Notes: generated by a model not told the origin, from the letters alone. A stretch of DNA of 35,000 nucleotides from Symbiodinium natans (GCA_905221605.1 CAJNDS010002251.1:197501-232500); one strand, 5' to 3'; positions 17,578 to 26,292 are shown, counted from the stretch's first letter. Numbers and translations: made by a program.

Positions 17578-17712
17578 TGAGTTTAGGGTTTGGGGTTTGG
17601 GGTCTGGGGTTTGGGGTTCGGGGTTCGGGGTTTAGGGTTTAGGGTTTAGGGTTTAGGGTTTAGGGTTTAGGGCTTAGGTGAAGGTTTTAGGGATCAGGGT
17701 TCAGGACTTAGG
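17578..17712 (+). repeat. TTTGGGG then TTTAGGG tract
   Basis: Starts about 3 nt after the donor of exon 17507-17575. Confidence 0.9.
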
Positions 17713-17860
17713 GTGAAGGGGCGTGAGGGCTAGAGGGCTTGAGGGCTTAGGCCTGAGTTTATGGTCTTTAGGGTTTCGACCTCGACTCAATCCTAAACCC
17801 TAAACCCTAAACCCTGAACCCTAAACCCTCTCTTACTAGGTATATTTAAACCCTACTGGC

Positions 17861-18245
17861 CTTCGTCGGCATGTGGTTTTATTCTGGGCCCTAAACCCTG
17901 ACACCCTTCGTCGGCATGTGTTTTTTTTCTAGGCCCGGAACCAGAATCTGAAAAATGAGGGTCATTTCTGCCATATAAATGATATTCAACACTCGGCTGG
18001 AATCGGTCCCTTTTGGCGGAATACCCTGATGCCCTTCGTCGGCAAACGGTTTTTTCCCATGCGCCCCAAACCCTGACGCCCTTCGTCGGCAAATGGTCTT
18101 TTCCCCCCCTGGGCCCTAAACCCTGACGCCCTTCGTCGGCAAATGGTTTTTCCCCCGTGGGCCCTAAACCCTGACGCCCTTCGTCGGCAAATGGTCTTTT
18201 CCCCCCGTGGGCCCTAAACCCTGACGCCCTTGGTCGGCAAATGGT
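17861..18245 (+). repeat. tandem array, unit about 48 bp, seven copies
   Basis: Units start CTTCGTCGGCAAATGGT at about 17861, 17906, 18034, 18081, 18131, 18179 and 18229 and include GGGCCCTAAACCCTGACG. A 75-nt unrelated stretch separates copies 2 and 3. The 152-residue reverse frame over it repeats the same DNA in three frames, so it is not a gene. Confidence 0.8.
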
Positions 18246-18249
18246 TTTA

Positions 18250-18512
18250 GGGGCCCCTACTTGGGGCATAGGGTTTAGAGCCCTAGGGTTTGGTTTGGCT
18301 TTATAGTGCATAGGGTTTAGACGGTTTAGAGCTTTAGGGTCCTGGGAATGTATTGAGTGAACTTTATATTTTCTTAATGTTATGGGTTTCTTGGGTGGGT
18401 GGGTATTTTGCCAACACTCGACAATCTGCTTGACTAGTGAAAGCTAGTGCATGAGCTGCTGAACCCTAAACCCTAAACCCAAAACCCAAAGCCCAAAACC
18501 CTAAAACCCCCC
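18250..18512. other. intergenic or intronic, no exon seen
   Basis: Scattered TAGGGTTTAGA units, GGTGGGTGGGTA and a C-patch at 18463-18512 (CCCTAAA, CCCAAAA). No supported exon. Confidence 0.5.
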
Positions 18513-18578
18513 GTCGAGCCCCTGTCGCGAAATAGGGCTTCAGCGCTGTAGGGCCTCGGAACGTTGAAACCCTCGAAC

Positions 18579-18701
18579 AAAATATCGGGGTTTCCGAAAA
18601 TAGCGGTGCCCTTTTTGGGGGTCCCTTTAAGGTGATTCTATTCTATTTGGGGTACAAAAAGGGGTACCTATATTTCGGGAAATATACCAATGGGATATTT
18701 T
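18579..18701 (+). mobile_element. MITE family C-like copy 4
   Basis: Outer AAAATATC/GATATTTT inverted repeat, inner TTTCCGAAAATAG/CTATATTTCGGGAAA; shares GATTCTATTCTATTTGGGG with C5. Confidence 0.55.
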
Positions 18702-18778
18702 GAGAATGATCTTTTGCTGAGGAGTTAATCTGGCTAAACCCTGAACTCCCTAAACCCCTAACTCGTCTGGCCTCACAG

Positions 18779-19033
18779 ACAGCAGCCCTGCATCCGCCTT
18801 GCCAGGGCGGCCGGAAAAGGCTCCTGGGCTCGTCATCAAGGGGTGGGGGGGGGGGGAAGAGTGGGGGGCCTTTAACTCGTCATCTGAACGTACAGTGCCC
18901 AGCACGCAGACCTGACACGAAATAGCTTGGCTTGGGCGGCTTGCGGCTTAGGGAGAGAGAGCACACAAAGACCATCAAAGACCATCAAAACAGCAGCTAC
19001 TGAAGCAACCAGCAACGTGACCCGAAACACCCT
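18779..19033 (+). CDS. candidate exon pair
   Basis: Exon 18779-18842 follows GGCCTCACAG and reads SSPASALPGRPEKAPGLVIK. The donor lies in a G-run. Exon 18896-19033 follows GAACGTACAG in phase, reads AQHADLTRNSLAWAACGLG and ends at CCCT|GTAAGCC, a consensus donor. The intron is only about 53 nt. Low-complexity sequence follows. Confidence 0.48.
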
Positions 19034-19069
19034 GTAAGCCTCCTGCCTCGCGAGCCCTTACGCTTTGAA

Positions 19070-19084
19070 CCCCCCCCCCCCCCC
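19070..19084 (+). repeat. poly-C run
   Basis: 15 C in a region of degenerate CCCTAAA sequence (19084-19190). Confidence 0.85.
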
Positions 19085-19183
19085 AACCCCCTAAAAGCCC
19101 TCAACCTTCCTAAGCACCCCAGAAGCCTCCTGGCCTTGAACCGTTTACTAAAAATGATCCTAAAACCTCAACATCCTGCTCTG

Positions 19184-19275
19184 CCTAAACCCTGAACCCT
19201 AAACCCTAGACCCCGAACCCCATACCCGAAATCCTAGAGCCTAGACCCTAGACCCTATAGACCCATAGACCCTAT
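19184..19275 (-). repeat. degenerate C-tract with CCCTAGA units
   Basis: CCCTAGA and CCTATAGAC variants. Confidence 0.75.
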
Positions 19276-19487
19276 GTTGCAAGCCCTGCACCCAAGTTGA
19301 TGCCAGGAGGCTCGACGCAGGGTCAAAGTGCAACCTTCGGGCGGAAGAAGTCGGCTTGGTTGTGGCATGTGAACTGAGGTCCCCTAAGCCACACCCTATA
19401 AACTGACAGTTTTAAACCAAGCCCAAGCCCCTAAACCCTAAAGCTCTAAATCCCTAAAGCCTCAAACATCAGCTGGGGTCTAGGAGT

Positions 19488-19542
19488 CCTAAACCCTAAA
19501 CCCTAAACCCTATAAACCCTATAAACCCTAAACCCTAAACCC
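19488..19542 (-). repeat. CCCTAAA tract fused to G3
   Basis: Contains CCCTATAAA variants; runs into the G3 half element. Confidence 0.9.
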
Positions 19543-19577
19543 TTGTGGGAATTCTAGGCCCTAATAGCCCGTCCTGG
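19543..19577 (-). mobile_element. half MITE family G copy 3 joined to a C-tract
   Basis: Only the terminal 35 bp remain (TGTGGGAATTCTAGGCCC ... CCCGTCCTGG). The inner half is replaced by CCCTAAA repeats. Confidence 0.62.
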
Positions 19578-19580
19578 TAG

Positions 19581-19641
19581 GAGGATCCTTGCAAAGCCAC
19601 TGCCGTGGAAGGATGCCACGCACGCATTCAGTTCATGCAGG
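19581..19641 (+). CDS. possible exon next to half element G3
   Basis: The frame GGSLQSHCRGRMPRTHSVHA is open from the TAG that directly follows the G-element terminus CGTCCTGG to the donor GTTTAGGG of the tract at 19639. Placement beside the element end mirrors the exon at 6591. Confidence 0.35.
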
Positions 19642-19782
19642 GTTTAGGGTTTAGGGTTTAGGGTTTAGGGTTTAGGGTTTAGGGTTTAGGGTTTAGGGTT
19701 TAGGGTTTAGGGTTTAGGGTTTAGGGTTTAGGGTTTAGGGTTTAGGGTTTAGGGAATGGGTTTAGGGTTTAGGGTTTAGGGA
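19639..19782 (+). repeat. TTTAGGG tract
   Basis: About 20 perfect units. The 290 bp after it hold a 74-residue reverse frame that I do not support. Confidence 0.95.
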
Positions 19783-20170
19783 TACCGGAGCGGAAGAGGT
19801 TCTTGAAGGACGTCGAAGCAGATGATGAAGTGATGAAGTGCTATACAATTGTTTATGCCTTTTATAAAAACCACCATGTGTGAAGTCTGCTTGGCTGCAA
19901 GAACTGCCTCGTGCTCTCCAACGCACGCCGATACACTCTGCAACACTGCGCTATATGCTCTCCGCTCACCATTGACCTCAAGCAAGCGTGGCAAGAACAT
20001 TCCTGCTCACTACTGAGATGTGAGCCCCTTATACGTAACTTGCATCATCGGCAACCCATCTAAACGGAAAATACCCTAAACCCAAGACTCCCGAAACCCT
20101 AAACCCCTGCTGCCCCCCTAAGCTGCGCATTAAGGAGCTTAGAGTTTCGTGGTTTAGGGGGCTAGGGATC

Positions 20171-20265
20171 CCCTTAAACCCCCTAAACCCCCTAAACCAC
20201 CTAAACCCTAAACCCTAAACCCTAAACCCTAAACCCTAAACCCTAAACCCTAAACCCTAAACCCC
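20171..20265 (-). repeat. CCCTAAA tract
   Basis: Ends 11 nt before exon 20277. Confidence 0.95.
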
Positions 20266-20276
20266 CTACAGCCCAG

Positions 20277-21094
20277 GCGCCAGGAAGGGAGCGGTCGCCC
20301 ATCGCTGCGCACCGCGTGGAGCGCCAGGCCATCGCCGTCCTTGGCGCTCCAAGGATGTATTTTGTTTAGGGTTTAGGGTTTAGGGTTTAGGGTTTAGGGT
20401 TTAGGGTTTGGGGTTTGGGGTTTAGGGTTTAGGGTTAGGGTGTTTGGGGTTTTTGGGTTTGGGGTTCAGGGTTCAGGTTTAGAGTTTCAGGTTTCGCGCT
20501 ATAGAGCTTATAGGGCTTTGGGGGTTTTGAGCGTGGAGTTTCGGGTTGAGGGGTCGTTTAGAGTACAGCTGAGAGTTTGTTATGCATTTAGCGTGTCGAG
20601 TTTGAGGATTCAGCAGTTTCGAGTGTGGAGTTTAGGGGTTGGGAGGGTGTGGTGTTTGAGCTTTGGGGTCTGGTGGGATCAAACTACACCCGAAAGCCTA
20701 AACCCTAAACCCTAAACCCTAAACCCTGAACCCTAAATCCTAAACCCTTAGCCCTAAACCCTAAGCCCTAAACCCTGGGGGGATCAAATATACGCCAGGC
20801 TTCAGATGGGGAACTATCCTGCCTTGTTGTCATGCCTAGAAAGTTTGGGGATTTCCGAAACTTAGGGGTACCTTGTTGGGTCCGTATTCTATGGGAATCC
20901 TACTATTTGGAGGTCTAGTGTAAGGGTCCCTTATTTTCGTAAACTTCCGTTTAGGGAGTAGAGGGTTTACGGTTCAGGGTTTAGGTTTCGGGGTTCCGGC
21001 TGCTGGGAATTAACAAGCACCGCTCGCGAATTTTGCCTCTCACGTCTACATTGACCACCATCGCAGACTTTCACCCACCTGTGATTCAAGCTAG
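20277..21094 (+). CDS. candidate 3-exon gene segment, 3' end present
   Basis: Exon 20277-20363 is a clear case: C-tract, acceptor GCCCAG, 29 codons (APGRERSPIAAHRVERQ, then AIAVLGAPRMYF), donor GTTTAGGG. Exon 20806-20842 reads MGNYPALLSCLE and ends at GAAA|GTTTGGGG, where element C1 starts. The third exon starts at 21018 after AACAAG; in phase it reads PLANFASHVYIDHHRRLSP and stops at TAG 21092. A second frame from 21018 is open to 21159 and ends at CCCAG|GTATACC, so the last frame is not settled. Confidence 0.5.
20364..20490 (+). repeat. TTTAGGG tract at a donor
   Basis: Starts as GTTTAGGG right after exon 20277-20363; degenerate G-rich sequence continues to about 20690. Confidence 0.93.
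20696..20775 (-). repeat. CCCTAAA tract
   Basis: Similar 20-bp sequences (GGTGGGATCAAACTACACC and GGGGGGATCAAATATACGCC) flank it. Confidence 0.93.
20843..20950 (+). mobile_element. MITE family C copy 1
   Basis: Starts GTTTGGGGATTTCCGAAA and ends TTATTTTCGTAAACTTCCG. Conserved core GGAATCCTACTATTTGGAGG. An exon-like frame abuts its left end. Confidence 0.65.
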
Positions 21095-21360
21095 TGAATG
21101 CCCCCTTCCTCAGAGGGGAGCCGATACCACTTGGATTCTCAGCGTACTTCATACCCCAGGTATACCGTAGCTACCGATGACGATGACCTACTGCCAGAGA
21201 CTCAGAGTGGGTAAAAAAACACAGCTGTGATTGGGTAGAAGTACCGTGAATGTCGAAGAGATGAGGCCTTGACAACAGCATCGAGTTTGGGGCTTAGGGT
21301 TTGGGATTTGGGGTTTAGACCCCTAAGCCCTAAACCCGAAACAGGGTTTTGTGGTTTAGG

Positions 21361-21519
21361 GTTGATGTTTTCAAATGGGGTAGAGGATGCCCCAAGAACG
21401 TCCAAGAGGCAAGGTCCTTGAACGAACTCGGCGGTATAATGAAGTGCACAGCCTGCACCAGCATACCTAAACAACCCAAGGCCCTATACCCGAAATCACT
21501 AAAGCCTTACAATCCTTGA
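21361..21519 (+). CDS. candidate terminal exon
   Basis: The open frame runs from a TTTAG acceptor inside a small telomeric patch to TGA at 21517. It reads VFKWGRGCPKNVQEARSLNE, then GGIMKCTACTSIPKQPK. The opposite strand is also open but shows no matching splice sites. Confidence 0.42.
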   Translation, partial: VDVFKWGRGCPKNVQEARSLNELGGIMKCTACTSIPKQPKALYPKSLKPYNP

Positions 21520-21554
21520 AGCCCACAGCCCCATATCCAGGACCTTGTGAGTAG

Positions 21555-21620
21555 TGCTCTTGGGGACCCTGACTTTACAAAAAGCAGATTCAGCCGCAGC
21601 CGCTAGGGGCTTCGTCTGGG
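21555..21620 (+). CDS. candidate exon
   Basis: Acceptor GTGAGTAG, frame LLGTLTLQKADSAAAARGF, donor TGGG|GTTTAGGGG at the start of a G-tract. Confidence 0.38.
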
Positions 21621-21698
21621 GTTTAGGGGTTTAGGTTCCCAGAACCAGGGTTTAGGGTTTGGGGTTCAGCGTGTTTAGGGTTTAGGGTTTAGGGTTTG
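21617..21698 (+). repeat. TTTAGGG tract
   Basis: Starts at the donor of exon 21555-21620. Confidence 0.88.
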
Positions 21699-21790
21699 AA
21701 TTGGCCCATTCACGACCTAACAGCAGAGTTCATACTCGGTCAGGTCTAGATGGTTCCATCTGCTTTTGACCGGTGCCCCTCTTTAAGCCC

Positions 21791-21828
21791 ACAAACCACA
21801 AACCCCAAACCCCAAACGAAACCCTAAC
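21791..21828 (-). repeat. CCCCAAA patch
   Basis: Lies 7 nt before exon 21836. Confidence 0.85.
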
Positions 21829-21835
21829 CTAACAG

Positions 21836-23219
21836 TATGTGCTCTTGGGAACTGCCGTACTGCAAGCTCCCATGGAACCCGGAAGCTATACTCTGAACTG
21901 TCACATTGGGGCCATTTGGGGTTTAGGGTTCAGAGTTTCGGGCTTCGGGTTTAGGGTTGAGGATTTAGACTGAATGGTTTAGACTCAGGGAAGTGTAGTT
22001 TGCAGCAAAGCCAGGAAACCGAGAGCACTAAGCTCTGGCCAGATAATGGCCTGCCTGGAAATCGACATGAACCCTGTAGAAGGTTTATAACCTTAAACCC
22101 TAAACCCTGAACCCAAACGCTAAACCCGAAACCCGAAACCCGAAACCCTAAACCCTAAACCCTAAACCCTAAACCCTAAACCCTAAACCCTAAACCCTAA
22201 ACCCTAAACCCTGAACCCATCAGTCGTTCATGCTTGTTTAGAAGGATGCCATACGCAGGCATGTGCAGATATGCATCGAATACAAGAACCAGGAATACAA
22301 CTACCTGACAAAGGGCATGCGAAGCCCTAAACCCTAAACCCTAAACCCTAAACCCTACACCCTACAGTAGTAGGGTGTTTTCGTCTTCCCGGCTGCCTCG
22401 CCCATCTGGACATGGGTGTTCTGGATGTGGTGAGCAATGAAAGGCGGCTGGTTGCCACCTTCGCGCGAGCAATTCGAGGGCCAAAGTCACCCAAAAATCC
22501 TAAACTCTTCAGCCCCTGAACCCTGAAACCGTAAATCCTGAACCCCTAAAAGCCTTCGCCTACGCCAGCCCCTCAAAACCCATAAATTGTGAAAGCCCCG
22601 AGGCATCCGCAAAGCGCCACCAAGCTGCGCGGCTTCAGCAAGACCAGCACCACATTCTGTGTTACCTTGGTAGCCCAGTGACCACATTTTAATAAGGGCA
22701 CCCTTTTTGGGGTTTAGTTACGTATAAGGGAACCTTAACCAAAAAAAAAAAGGAAAAGGGTACCACTGGGCTACTAAGTCACAGAGAGCTGCTGCGAGTC
22801 GGTGGCTGTGACGTTCACCTGGCTGGGAGAGCGTCTTGATGTCTACAGCCTTCGAAGGCCTCAAGAACCTCAAAGCTTTCTGAAGAGTACTTAGGATGGC
22901 CCTGAAAACACGAAAAACATCCTGAAGATTATCCTCTTAAACGCAATAACAAAAATAAAAAACATCCCCAGGGCCAATCGTACTTCGGCCTTCCGGCCGA
23001 CGAATTCGGCCGACCTTCTCTAGGCGCAACAAAGAAACGATGAAGTCCTCAAAACCCCCGCAAACCAACCCCCGAACCAGCCGAACCAGCCGAAGGTTCT
23101 TCCAGGACGCATCCATTCTCTTGGAGCCTTCGGGCTCCCCCAAAACCAGATGCCCTAATGCAACCCTACCTGGGACTCTCTTCACCTACAGTTTAGAGGT
23201 AGCTACCCAAAGTAGTTAG
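21836..23219 (+). CDS. candidate 6-exon gene segment split by element A2, 3' end present
   Basis: Exons 21836-21920, 21999-22082, 22368-22485, 22596-22669, 22779-22886 and 22972-23219 join in phase to TAG at 23217. Readable pieces are YVLLGTAVLQAPMEPGSYTL, LSSGQIMACLEIDMNPVE, VSNERRLVATFARAIRG, KRHQAARLQQDQHHILCYL, TESCCESVAVTFTWLGERLD and KSSKPPQTNPRTSRTSRRFF. The first donor is GTTTAGGG. The fourth intron (22670-22778) is element A2. A further open segment, 22242-22322 (KDAIRRHVQICIEYKNQEYN), fits no phase in this chain. In the last exon another frame would be open only if TAG and TAA were read through. No family recognised. Confidence 0.48.
21921..21970 (+). repeat. TTTAGGG tract at a donor
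   Basis: GTTTAGGG is the donor of exon 21836-21920. Confidence 0.88.
22093..22217 (-). repeat. CCCTAAA tract
   Basis: Three CCCGAAA units in a row, then perfect CCCTAAA. Confidence 0.93.
22323..22366 (-). repeat. CCCTAAA tract
   Basis: Directly before the CCCTACAG acceptor of exon 22368. Confidence 0.92.
22666..22778 (+). mobile_element. introner-like MITE, family A copy 2 (in coding context)
   Basis: Ends CTTGGTAGCCCAGTG and CACTGGGCTACTAAG (internal run order as in A1). The target duplication TTAC/TCAC is imperfect. Exon-like frames continue in phase on both sides when 22670-22778 is removed as a GT-AG intron. Confidence 0.78.
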
Positions 23220-23279
23220 GTATAACCCATTAGACTTTAAACTGCAGGTATAAGGTTCCTGTTGCAATGTGGAGCCCTA

Positions 23280-23461
23280 AAAGGAGGGGGCCCCCCTAGC
23301 TATAAGTAGAGTCATAAGGACCCTAACTTGAGCTAGAAGGATCCTAAACTAGGTTATAAGTTCCTTATCTACCCTAAATTGGGTTATGAGGGCCCTAAAT
23401 TGGGTTATAAATACCCGAAAATAGGTTAACTGCAGTTAGTATAGTAAGGGGGCCCTCCTTG
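23280..23461 (+). mobile_element. MITE family B copy 3, long divergent form
   Basis: Shares the CTATAAGTAGAG start and the GTTAGTATAGTAAGGGGGCC end but is about 182 bp, with extra internal GGGTTATAA units and eroded termini (AAAGGAGG/CCTCCTTG). Confidence 0.65.
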
Positions 23462-23546
23462 TATGTTAAAGGTACCCCGAAAGGGATCATGACCTTCAGA
23501 GAGTTGCCGATGTAGAGCCCCTCACACTCCAAAACCTAAACCCCCA

Positions 23547-23632
23547 AGGGTTTAGGGTTTAGGGTTTAGGGTTTAGGGTTTAGGGTTTAGGGTTTAGGGT
23601 TTAGGGTTTAGGGTTTAGGGTTTAAGGTTTAA
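23547..23632 (+). repeat. TTTAGGG tract
   Basis: About 12 units. Confidence 0.93.
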
Positions 23633-23872
23633 ACCGATACGATGGCTCACGTTAGGCACGTTAGGGTTAGGGCATTAAGGCTAGCAGATGTCAACGGCTC
23701 GGGACCCTAAGCCCCAGAACCCCAAACCTCACACATGCCCGGCCGATGACCTCGACCACACCGTCCGTGGGCGGCACGCCCGAAAAGCGACGATGTGCCT
23801 CGGTCCAAGGGTCTTGGCTTGACCCTTGACAGTCGGAGAAAGATACCTTAAAGGTTAAGTGCATAGAGCAAG

Positions 23873-24277
23873 ATGCTGACCCAATCTTCCATTGAGTTCA
23901 ATGGCCGGCTCTACCCAGGGCTACATGCAAGGCCCAGAATCTCACTACCTACACGGAAAGTCCCAAAAACCCTGAACGTTAAACAAGAATCCCCAAACCC
24001 AAAACTCCAAAACCCGAAGCCCACATGGGGGGTTTCCGCAATTAGGGGCACCTTATTAAGGTCCTTTGTATCAGAGGAACCCTACGATTTGGGGGTGTAT
24101 ATTACGGGTCCCCTAAACCCTAAACCCTAAACATCAAACCCGAAACCCTAAACCCTAAACCCGAAACCCTAAACCTTATTTTCGTAAACTCCCAAAGAGA
24201 CATCACGTCTCGCCCGTGTCCTACGCCGAGCAGCGGCATCAAAATGAAGCCACGCTGGCAGCCTCGTGGAGAGCAGG
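23873..24277 (+). CDS. candidate exon pair flanking element C2
   Basis: Exon 23873-23959 reads MLTQSSIEFNGRLYPGLHAR and ends at GGAAA|GTCCC. Exon 24198-24277 follows AACTCCCAAAG, the right end of element C2, and reads RHHVSPVSYAEQRHQNEATL. The junction is phase 0. It ends at AGCAGG|GTCTTGG just before a G-tract. Confidence 0.52.
24026..24197 (+). mobile_element. MITE family C copy 2 with 63-bp telomeric insert
   Basis: Matches C1 and C3 on both sides of 24113-24175. The right end CGTAAACTCCCAAAG serves as the acceptor of exon 24198. Confidence 0.7.
24113..24175 (-). repeat. CCCTAAA tract inserted in element C2
   Basis: Exactly nine heptamers (CTAAACC x5, plus TCAAACC, CGAAACC x2 and CTAAACA). 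Confidence 0.9.
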
Positions 24278-24496
24278 GTCTTGGGTTAGAGGGTTTCGTG
24301 TTTAGGGTTTAGGCTTTAGGGTTTGCCGACTGTCGTGACACTGTGGCAACTCAGGCCTTACCTAGGCCGTCTATAAAGATGAGTATATAAATACATCTCT
24401 CTAGGCATATATGGCACTCAACCCTAAACCCCCTAAATTCCCAAACCGACTTTGGAGGCTGGTTTTTGAGATTCGCCCCCCTTACTGCATCCGCAG

Positions 24497-24658
24497 CCCA
24501 GTGAGAAAGTCTCTGATGTGAAAAAGAGTCGAACAACTCGCCCAAACCAGCACAACCCTAAATCCTCAGCCCATAAGCTCCAGAACCTATCAACCCTAAA
24601 TCCGACACAACCCCGCAGCCCTAACAAAATACCAGACCCTGAAGCCCCTAAAGCCTGA
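24497..24658 (+). CDS. candidate terminal exon
   Basis: After CTGCATCCGCAG the frame PSEKVSDVKKSRTTRPNQHN runs 53 codons to TGA at 24656. The tail is Pro/Asn/Lys-rich and partly made of degenerate CCCTAAA sequence. Its phase does not match exon 24198-24277, so a small exon may be missing between them. Confidence 0.45.
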   Translation, partial: PSEKVSDVKKSRTTRPNQHNPKSSAHKLQNLSTLNPTQPRSPNKIPDPEAPKA

Positions 24659-24673
24659 AGTTTGGGGTTGACG

Positions 24674-24772
24674 CCTAAACCCTAAACCCTAAACCCTAAA
24701 CCCTAAACCCTAAACCCTAAACCCTAAACCCTAAACCCTAAACCCTAAACCCTAAGCTTCCTAAATCCTAAA
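24674..24772 (-). repeat. CCCTAAA tract
   Basis: About 13 units. Confidence 0.93.
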
Positions 24773-24785
24773 GTTCCAAGAGCTC

Positions 24786-24860
24786 ATGTTAGACGCAGGC
24801 CTGGAGGTGTGGAGGCTCAGGGAGCTTCCGTCGCCGGGGTCCCAGAAGCTGCCCTGGGAG
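24786..24860 (+). CDS. possible exon
   Basis: The frame from ATG 24786 reads MLDAGLEVWRLRELPSPGSQ and meets a GT at GGAGGG|GTGTGC. An AG at GACGCAG offers an internal start instead. Confidence 0.28.
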
Positions 24861-24881
24861 GGGTGTGCTTTAGGATGGGCT

Positions 24882-25070
24882 GATATGGCTATATACAGTT
24901 TATATGTGTATGTATATATATATATACAGTTTGTATATATGTATATATGTTATATATATATAGTGCATATATATATATATATACATATGTACAGAATAGT
25001 TTCTTCTTCGAATACTATACGAAGTATATAAATATATAATATATCGTATACAAAGCATATAGTATAAAGT
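24882..25070 (+). repeat. (TA)n-rich block
   Basis: TATATA/TGTATA repeats with a TTCGAATACTATACGAA palindrome. Confidence 0.85.
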
Positions 25071-25141
25071 AGAACGTAGTAGTAATTTGTATGTCTGTGT
25101 ACATAAAAATAGCATATGCATTGACAAGCATGTATGTGAAG

Positions 25142-25325
25142 GCACCCCTGTCAACGAATCTGGTCCAAGAAGGAGTTGCCTGTCCTGGCAAAGTGGCCCT
25201 TTGCTAGAAGCCTGCCCGGCAACTTTCTTTCCGCCCGACCCCTGACTGTTGCCCATGACTGTCCTACAAACCCTCCATCGTGCGGATGTTATCCCAAGAA
25301 AGTGCTTCAACCCCCCTCCTTTTAG
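25142..25325 (+). CDS. candidate terminal exon, 60 codons
   Basis: Open from a GTGAAG acceptor to TAG at 25323. It reads RIWSKKELPVLAKWPFARSL, then SARPLTVAHDCPTNPPSCGC. The region has normal base composition next to the (TA)n block at 24882-25070. A donor GTGCTTC at 25304 could end the exon earlier. The longer reverse-strand frame runs into the TA repeat and is taken as a shadow. Confidence 0.45.
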
Positions 25326-25464
25326 GGCCAAGCAGGGTACATGGTTTGAGTTTAGGGCCATGGCTACCATTAGGGTTTTTTTGTTTAGGGTTTAGAGTTT
25401 AGGGTTTAGGTTTCAAAACAACAACGCGCCCCCTCTCCACTCCCACGGCTCACGCCTCCGGCAG

Positions 25465-25570
25465 GGTGAAAGTAAATGGCCTGCGCGGAAGCTTAGGACT
25501 TGCCAGCCTTCCTAGGGCGGAAAGAGAGTGTGCAAACCTTCTGTTCAAAGGATCAGTGCCCTCTAAATGA
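25465..25570 (+). CDS. candidate terminal exon
   Basis: A strong acceptor CACGCCTCCGGCAG is followed by the frame VKVNGLRGSLGLASLPRAER to TGA at 25568. A GTGCCC donor lies at about 25556. Confidence 0.42.
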
Positions 25571-25587
25571 TGGTTCCGCTGGTACCT

Positions 25588-25682
25588 GAAAATAATATGT
25601 ATATATATATATATATATGAATATATATGTATATACATGTGTACATATACATACATATATATATATATACACATATACATAT
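25588..25682 (+). repeat. (TA)n-rich block
   Basis: TATATA and TACATA repeats of about 95 nt. Confidence 0.85.
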
Positions 25683-25801
25683 GACCCTCGGGCACCCCAA
25701 GAAGTGCTTGTCCAAGCGCGGCTACATATGAAGTCAACTCTGAATGAATACACAAGCTGTCCCTCTGCACGATGAAGACCCCTCGTTTCGACAACTCATT
25801 C

Positions 25802-25874
25802 AAACCCGAAACACTAAACCCTAAACCCTAAACCCTAGCCCCAAAATCTGAACCCTAACCCTTGAACCCTAAGT
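25802..25874 (-). repeat. CCCTAAA tract
   Basis: Partly degenerate; abuts A3. Confidence 0.85.
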
Positions 25875-25985
25875 CTTGGCAGCCCAGCAAGCATATTATA
25901 ACAAGGGCACCTTTTTTTGGGCTGCTTACTTGATAAGGGAGCCCTGGACCAAAAAAAGGGAAAAGGGTACCACTGCGCTACCAAG
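25875..25985 (+). mobile_element. introner-like MITE, family A copy 3
   Basis: Ends CTTGGCAGCCCAGC and GCGCTACCAAG; target duplication AAGT on both sides. It is inserted at the edge of a C-rich tract. The donor position reads GC instead of GT. Confidence 0.75.
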
Positions 25986-26066
25986 AAGTCCGCCTTCCAG
26001 CAAGCAGATGCTGCGGCTGCAGCGGGAGCGCCACGAAAGGGCCCCCACCGACCTCCCAGAAAACAG
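25986..26066 (+). CDS. candidate exon abutting element A3
   Basis: The right terminus of A3 ends in CTACCAAG and the frame KSAFQQADAAAAAGAPRKG starts at the next base. It lasts until telomeric sequence at 26067. The A3 left splice position is GCAGCC rather than GTAGCC, so an upstream donor or a GC donor would be needed. Confidence 0.35.
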
Positions 26067-26095
26067 GATTTAGGGTTTAGGGTGCCCGGGGTACC

Positions 26096-26217
26096 CACCC
26101 TAAACGCTAACCCCTAAAACGCTAAAACCGTAAACCCTAAAACCCTAAAACCCTAAACCCTAAACCCTAAACCCTAAACCCTAAACCCTAAACCCTAAAC
26201 CCACCAACCCTAAACCC
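26096..26217 (-). repeat. CCCTAAA tract
   Basis: Begins with CCCTAAAA octamers; a short G patch (26067-26081) before it makes a head-to-head arrangement. Confidence 0.92.
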
Positions 26218-26218
<1 letters not shown>

Positions 26219-26249
<31 letters not shown>

Positions 26250-26258
26250 AAAAAAAAA
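26219..26258 (+). repeat. poly-C followed by poly-A
   Basis: 21 C then 19 A, directly after a C-tract; same order as at 4044. Confidence 0.9.
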
Positions 26259-26292
26259 CAAAGGCACCTTACAAGCCCCAAGACTCCAGAAA

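Noticed and set aside
17245-17635. Open frames of 109-115 residues rich in Ile, Met or Ser
   Set aside because: Translations of (GAT)n and related simple repeats.
17861-18245. CRISPR array
   Set aside because: Units are tandem copies without unique spacers, in a eukaryotic context.
17853-18311. 152-residue reverse-strand protein with internal repeats
   Set aside because: The 48-bp units are read in three different frames along it, so the repeat is in the DNA, not in a conserved protein.
22779-23400. Reassigned stop codons (TAA/TAG read as Gln)
   Set aside because: One frame here stays open only with reassignment, but a standard-code splice path (donor at 22887, acceptor before 22972) also gives a long open exon. 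Other models end at TAA or TAG. Not enough evidence.
24900-25803. Reverse-strand open frames of 156 and 117 residues
   Set aside because: Much of their length is translated (TA)n sequence, and the parts outside it overlap + strand frames with better splice sites.
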